A stretch of 34,039 bases of DNA from an uncultured Enterobacteriaceae bacterium (GTDB lineage: Bacteria > Pseudomonadota > Gammaproteobacteria > Enterobacterales > Enterobacteriaceae), in assembly GCA_945271245.1 (NCBI GenBank), contig CALYPF010000025.1, forward strand, positions 1-34,039. Direction: 5' to 3'. The notes under the pieces were generated by a model. That model worked only from the letters and a program-made list of their open reading frames with translations, was not told the DNA's origin and did no database searches. The stretch's first letter is position 1, and each line of letters opens with the position of its first letter. The position numbers and the translations under genes were made by a program. Below are positions 30,958-34,039 of the stretch, in pieces.

Positions 30958-31056
30958 TTAAGCCTTTCTTCTCCCAAATGCTGCCCCGCACGATGGTTTA
31001 ATAATCACCACCACGCTAATCACGACAAGGCTGAGCACACTTAGAAGAGCTTTCAT
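30958..31056 (-). CDS. ilvL: ilv operon leader (attenuator) peptide IlvL
   Basis: A 32-residue leader ORF, ATG at 31054–31056 and TAA at 30958–30960. By my count it holds 6 valine, 3 isoleucine and 4 leucine codons, clustered in 'LLSVLSLVVISVVVII'. When charged Ile/Val/Leu tRNAs are scarce, ribosomes stall here and the downstream attenuator hairpin does not form. The length equals that of the E. coli peptide. The C-terminal part is 'KPSCGAAFGRRKA' instead of 'IPPCGAALGRGKA', so one isoleucine control codon and one of two proline codons have been lost. Confidence 0.93.
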   Translation of the reverse strand: MKALLSVLSLVVISVVVIIKPSCGAAFGRRKA

Positions 31057-31403
31057 TAACAATCCGTTCGTTTCATCTTTCGAAGTAATGTCTACAGAGG
31101 TAACACAGAGCATAAATTAATGACAAGCTTTTTTTCGAGAGACTTAAATAACGTTTAAAGCGATGAAATATAATTCCCTTATTAATCATTAAGATAATTT
31201 AATATGAAAATATTTCATGGATGCCGCTGCCAGGTTTAAAAATATGAAAATCAGTTAACGCCTAATTTCTTCGAGTAAGCGTCTATTTGCTATGAAAAAT
31301 AAACAAATAAAGACTAAGTTCTGGATATCTCTTCACAATAAGAAAACCGCATAATTCCACAAGGAAATGAATTAGCCCATAGTTTCCTCATACGGGAGGA
31401 GTT
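31057..31403. other. ilvL–yifB divergent intergenic region
   Basis: A 347-base AT-rich stretch without a credible gene. It should hold the ilvGMEDA promoter (minus) and the yifB promoter (plus). On the minus strand TTGTCA (about 31121–31126) next to a run of A residues is a possible -35/UP region, but no convincing -10 stands at the right spacing, so I do not call the promoter. The many A/T tracts between 31190 and 31360 would suit IHF or H-NS binding, known for the E. coli ilv promoter. The yifB Shine-Dalgarno GGAGGAG is at 31395–31401. Confidence 0.6.
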
Positions 31404-32924
31404 ATGGCACTAGCAACTGTTTATACGCGAGCGGCTTTTGGTATTACTGCGCCACTAGTCACCGTTGAGGTACATATAAGCCCGGGTCTTCCGGGATTGA
31501 CGCTGGTAGGGCTACCAGAAACAACGGTGAGAGAGGCTCGGGATCGCGTTCGTAGTGCAATAATCAATAGTGGATACCAATTCCCCGCTCGTAAAATCAC
31601 CATCAATCTTGCACCCGCAGATTTGCCCAAAGAAGGAGGGCGGTACGATTTGCCCATCGCCCTGGGCCTGCTGGTTGCATCTGAGCAGCTTAACGGCGAT
31701 CGGCTAGGCAACTATGAGTTTATTGGTGAATTAGCGCTTACAGGCTCGCTAAGAGGGGTTTGTGGAGCAATCTCAAGCGTCATGGAGGCTCGAAAATCAA
31801 AGCGATTCGCCGTTATTGCCATAGACAACGCCGCTGAAGCAGGCCTGGCAGGCGCAGAAGAAAGCTTTATTGCCGCGCACCTAACAGATGTATGCGCATT
31901 TTTGGAAGGCAGGTCTGAGCTACAGTTTCCTCCCTTTCAATCATCTGAATATCAAAGTGCACCTCATGACCTCAATGAAATTATTGGGCAGCACCAGGGG
32001 AAAAGGGCGCTGGAAATCGCCGCGACGGGAGGACATAACCTTATGTTCATTGGCCCTCCGGGCACGGGAAAAACAATGCTAGCTAGCCGCCTCAACGGGC
32101 TTTTACCACCATTAAGCAATCATGAAGCTCTTGAAAGTGCGGCTATTATGAGCCTTGTTAACCCCCAAAGATTACAGCAACTCTGGCGCCAGCGCCCTTT
32201 CAGAACCCCGCACCATAGCGCGTCTCTTACGGCAATGGTTGGCGGTGGAGCTATGCCATTGCCCGGTGAAATTTCACTGGCGCATAATGGTGTCCTGTTC
32301 CTGGACGAATTACCGCAATTTGAAAAGCGCGTTTTAGATGCGCTGCGCGAACCTATCGAGTCCGGAGAAATCACCATTTCTCGCACGCGCGCTAAAATTT
32401 GCTATCCCGCACGCTTCCAGCTTATTGCCGCAATGAATCCCAGCCCGACGGGGCATTACCAGGGGAACCATAATCGTTGCACGCCGGAACAAACCTTACG
32501 TTATCTGGAACGGTTATCTGGCCCCTTCCTTGACCGATTCGATATGTCTTTAGAAATCCCTTTATTGCCCCCGGGAATATTAAGCCAGCACCCTACTCCT
32601 GGAGAAAGTAGCGCGTTAGTCAAAACCCGCGTAGCTGATGGCTGGCAGCGGCAACAACAGCGCCAGGATAAACTAAATGCACGATTATCGAACCATGAAA
32701 TATCGAAGTTTTGTAGCCTTCAAAAAGAAGATGCACAATGGCTTGAAGAGGCGTTGTTACAGCTTGGGCTATCCGTACGCGCCTGGCAGCGATTATTAAA
32801 AGTAGCGCGAACTATCGCTGATATAGAAAAGGCAAAAGAAATTAAGCGAGAACATTTACAGGAAGCGCTGAGTTATCGGGCGATAGACAGACTACTTATT
32901 CATTTAGGGAAAATGGTTTCATAA
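31404..32924 (+). CDS. yifB: YifB, magnesium-chelatase-like AAA+ ATPase (ComM homologue)
   Basis: A 506-residue protein, the same length as E. coli YifB. It has an N-terminal Lon-protease-like substrate domain ('VEVHISPGLPGLTLVGLPET', 'NLAPADLPKEGGRYDLPIA') followed by an AAA+ Mg-chelatase domain with Walker A 'GPPGTGKT' (217–224) and Walker B 'GVLFLDELPQFE'. The Mg-chelatase-type C-terminal domain has 'SVRAWQRLLKVARTIADIE'. The ComM/RadD-like relatives are branch-migration helicases that promote integration of foreign DNA during natural transformation. In Enterobacteriaceae the role is little studied. The ATG has a near-perfect GGAGGAG ribosome site. Sequence divergence from E. coli is greater here than in the ilv genes. 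Confidence 0.95.
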   Translation: MALATVYTRAAFGITAPLVTVEVHISPGLPGLTLVGLPETTVREARDRVRSAIINSGYQFPARKITINLAPADLPKEGGRYDLPIALGLLVASEQLNGDRLGNYEFIGELALTGSLRGVCGAISSVMEARKSKRFAVIAIDNAAEAGLAGAEESFIAAHLTDVCAFLEGRSELQFPPFQSSEYQSAPHDLNEIIGQHQGKRALEIAATGGHNLMFIGPPGTGKTMLASRLNGLLPPLSNHEALESAAIMSLVNPQRLQQLWRQRPFRTPHHSASLTAMVGGGAMPLPGEISLAHNGVLFLDELPQFEKRVLDALREPIESGEITISRTRAKICYPARFQLIAAMNPSPTGHYQGNHNRCTPEQTLRYLERLSGPFLDRFDMSLEIPLLPPGILSQHPTPGESSALVKTRVADGWQRQQQRQDKLNARLSNHEISKFCSLQKEDAQWLEEALLQLGLSVRAWQRLLKVARTIADIEKAKEIKREHLQEALSYRAIDRLLIHLGKMVS

Positions 32925-33192
32925 GCCATTTTCAAAAAAATCTCTTTAAAACCCTTTACTCATGCTTATCTCCACAAAGAAAAAATGAGAAGGATTGAAT
33001 GCCCTGGCTTACGAAAGGGATTTTCTGTTTGTTCAATCGCAGGTCACCTATATCTCATACTTGAAATTCGCAGGGCTAATTAGATCTAAACAAAACCGGC
33101 TATGCCTTTGCTATTCTATCCACGCTAAATCAGCCCGGATGTTTCGAATCAAACGCTGAGTAAAAAATGGATTCCACCTGTAGCCGAGGTTA

Positions 33193-33215
33193 CTGTCGGG
33201 GATGATCCCCGACAG
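33193..33215. terminator. Perfect 9-bp hairpin, possible maoP or yifB transcription end
   Basis: CTGTCGGGG (33193–33201), loop ATGAT, CCCCGACAG (33207–33215). It is a strong symmetrical stem between convergent genes but has no T-run on either side, so it may be an RNA-stabilising 3' structure rather than a classical terminator. Confidence 0.45.
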
Positions 33216-33262
33216 ATTATGCTGATATGCGAGTACCCACCTGAATATCATTAGTGTGTACT

Positions 33263-33291
33263 GGCAGTGTATTCAGGCCCAGACCACTGCC
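33263..33291 (+). terminator. Putative terminator hairpin (yifB direction)
   Basis: GGCAGTG (33263–33269) and CACTGCC (33285–33291) form a 7-bp stem with a 15-base loop, followed by TCTTTT on the plus strand. It lies about 340 bases past yifB and just before the end of maoP. Confidence 0.45.
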
Positions 33292-33303
33292 TCTTTTGAA
33301 ACA

Positions 33304-33642
33304 TCAATCATCGGTATCAGTATAGTCTTCTGCGCCATCCATTTGCGGTTTGCCGCCTGACAGCGTGTGAAAACGTCTGGGTCGTTTGATACGAGCCATG
33401 TATTTAGACCATACGCGTTCAGCTTCTGTTGCTGGTTCACGCTGCCCGCGGCAAACCTCTACAAACTGCTGCTCTTCTGCAGTTGCTGGGTTACGTTTAC
33501 CAAGATCCAGTTCATTAAAAGCGTATCCATAACGCTCCAGAACCTGCGCCTCTTTAATCGTAAAATCACCGTGGCGCGAAAACCCACGCGGATAATGTTT
33601 AGTGTCGAAAAACCGATTAGATGTCGTAAAGCTTTCCGCCAT
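33304..33642 (-). CDS. maoP: MaoP (YifE), Ori macrodomain organisation protein
   Basis: A 112-residue soluble protein, the same length as E. coli MaoP/YifE, with '[18 protein letters not shown]', '[13 protein letters not shown]' and 'RVWSKYM' conserved and an acidic tail 'AEDYTDTDD'. In E. coli MaoP acts with the nearby cis site maoS to constrain the Ori macrodomain of the chromosome. No enzymatic motif is visible. It is divergent from hdfR, sharing a 120-base upstream region. Confidence 0.95.
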   Translation of the reverse strand: MAESFTTSNRFFDTKHYPRGFSRHGDFTIKEAQVLERYGYAFNELDLGKRNPATAEEQQFVEVCRGQREPATEAERVWSKYMARIKRPRRFHTLSGGKPQMDGAEDYTDTDD

Positions 33643-33762
33643 CTTATACGCTCCTAATTCTTCTTGGCCGAGCTATTTATGGCGCGGAGTATTAGTTACG
33701 CTTGACAGAGTGTAAAACAAAACATTTAAATCATAACGACAAAAAAATTTCAGGAGCTTGCA
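33643..33762. promoter_or_regulatory. maoP–hdfR divergent regulatory region
   Basis: A 120-base spacer between divergent maoP and hdfR. It must hold both promoters and is the likely place for the short maoS site that works with MaoP. I do not recall the maoS sequence well enough to mark it. CAGGAGC at 33751–33757 is the hdfR ribosome site. Confidence 0.55.
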
Positions 33763-34039
33763 GTGGATACAGAATTACTTAAAACTTTCCTTGAAGTCAG
33801 CCGAACCCGACACTTTGGCCGGGCAGCTGAGGCCCTGTATCTTACTCAATTCGCGGTTAGCTTCCGTATTCGCCAGCTTGAAACCCAGCTCGGCGTTAAT
33901 TTATTCACACGCCATAGAAATAATATTCGACTTACCCCTGCAGGAGAACGCTTACTACCGTATGCAGAAAATCTGATGAGCACTTGGTGTCAACAACGGG
34001 TAAAAAGTGATCCACTTACCGTCACCACCAACGGTCTAA
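33763..34039 (+). CDS. hdfR: LysR-type regulator HdfR, 5' part (cut by window end)
   Basis: The first 92 codons of HdfR, a LysR-type regulator that represses flhDC (flagella) and activates gltBD in E. coli. The start is a GTG at 33763 with CAGGAGC upstream. The N-terminus encodes the HTH '[23 protein letters not shown]' in two blocks and then '[29 protein letters not shown]', which matches E. coli closely. One residue in the recognition helix is Phe where E. coli has Ser ('TQSAVS'). After 'STW' the sequence '[14 protein letters not shown]' differs strongly from E. coli. The frame is open to the window end, so the gene is truncated only by the window as far as can be seen. Confidence 0.9.
   Translation, partial: MDTELLKTFLEVSRTRHFGRAAEALYLTQFAVSFRIRQLETQLGVNLFTRHRNNIRLTPAGERLLPYAENLMSTWCQQRVKSDPLTVTTNGL

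Larger units (their letters stand above)
32925..33303. other. yifB–maoP intergenic region
   Basis: A 379-base region between convergent yifB and maoP with no ORF I can support. It is AT-rich near yifB. It contains two distinct hairpins listed separately (33193–33215 and 33263–33291). I see no tRNA, IS end or direct repeat. Confidence 0.6.

Noticed and set aside
33758-33976. 72-codon ORF at the end of the window
   Set aside because: It is a different frame from HdfR, which starts at the GTG 33763 and matches the LysR HTH. The ORF is a shadow.

Overview
The window is a stretch of chromosome from a member of the Enterobacteriaceae (Enterobacterales). Gene content and order follow the hisR–argX / yifK / wec (ECA) / rho / trxA / rhlB–gppA / rep–ppiC / ilvC–ilvY / ilvADEMG / yifB / maoP (yifE) / hdfR segment known from Escherichia coli and Salmonella. 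Rho, TrxA, RhlB, Rep and PpiC closely resemble my memory of the E. coli proteins, while WzzE, WecD, GppA and YifB differ clearly. The source is therefore probably a related genus rather than E. coli itself. I cannot name the genus from sequence alone.

Layout. Positions 1–183 (minus) hold the end of a stable-RNA operon: tRNA-Arg(CCG) followed by tRNA-His(GUG), the latter cut by the window edge, with a recognisable promoter. Positions 302–1672 (minus) hold the amino-acid transporter YifK. Positions 1895–12760 (minus) hold the enterobacterial common antigen (ECA) operon, transcribed wecA–wzzE–wecB–wecC–wecD–wecE–wzxE–wecF–wzyE–wecG with mostly overlapping or closely spaced genes. It makes undecaprenyl-PP-GlcNAc, UDP-ManNAcA and dTDP-Fuc4NAc, assembles the trisaccharide, flips it and polymerises it with length control. 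The usual rffG and rffH (dTDP-glucose synthesis) are absent between wecC and wecD.

Positions 13005–14456 (minus) hold rho and its leader ORF rhoL. trxA (minus) and rhlB–gppA (plus) diverge from about 15 kb. rep (minus) and ppiC (plus) diverge near 20.2 kb. A small accessory-looking module follows at 20.6–21.8 kb: a YwnA-like Rrf2 regulator divergent from a class I SAM methyltransferase, inserted between ppiC and ilvC.

Positions 21.9–31.06 kb hold branched-chain amino-acid biosynthesis: ilvC with its divergent activator gene ilvY, and the attenuated operon ilvL–ilvG–ilvM–ilvE–ilvD–ilvA (minus). ilvG is intact, unlike in E. coli K-12. The window closes with yifB (plus), maoP/yifE (minus) and the 5' part of hdfR (plus, cut by the window end).

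Most of the window is conserved core genome and I see no phage, IS element, CRISPR array or obvious novel defence system. The most unusual points are the rffGH-less ECA operon, the Rrf2/methyltransferase pair, a long imperfect inverted repeat between gppA and rep, the longer rhoL ORF, and a Ser-to-Phe change in the HdfR recognition helix. Comparisons with E. coli proteins are from memory, not from an alignment run here.
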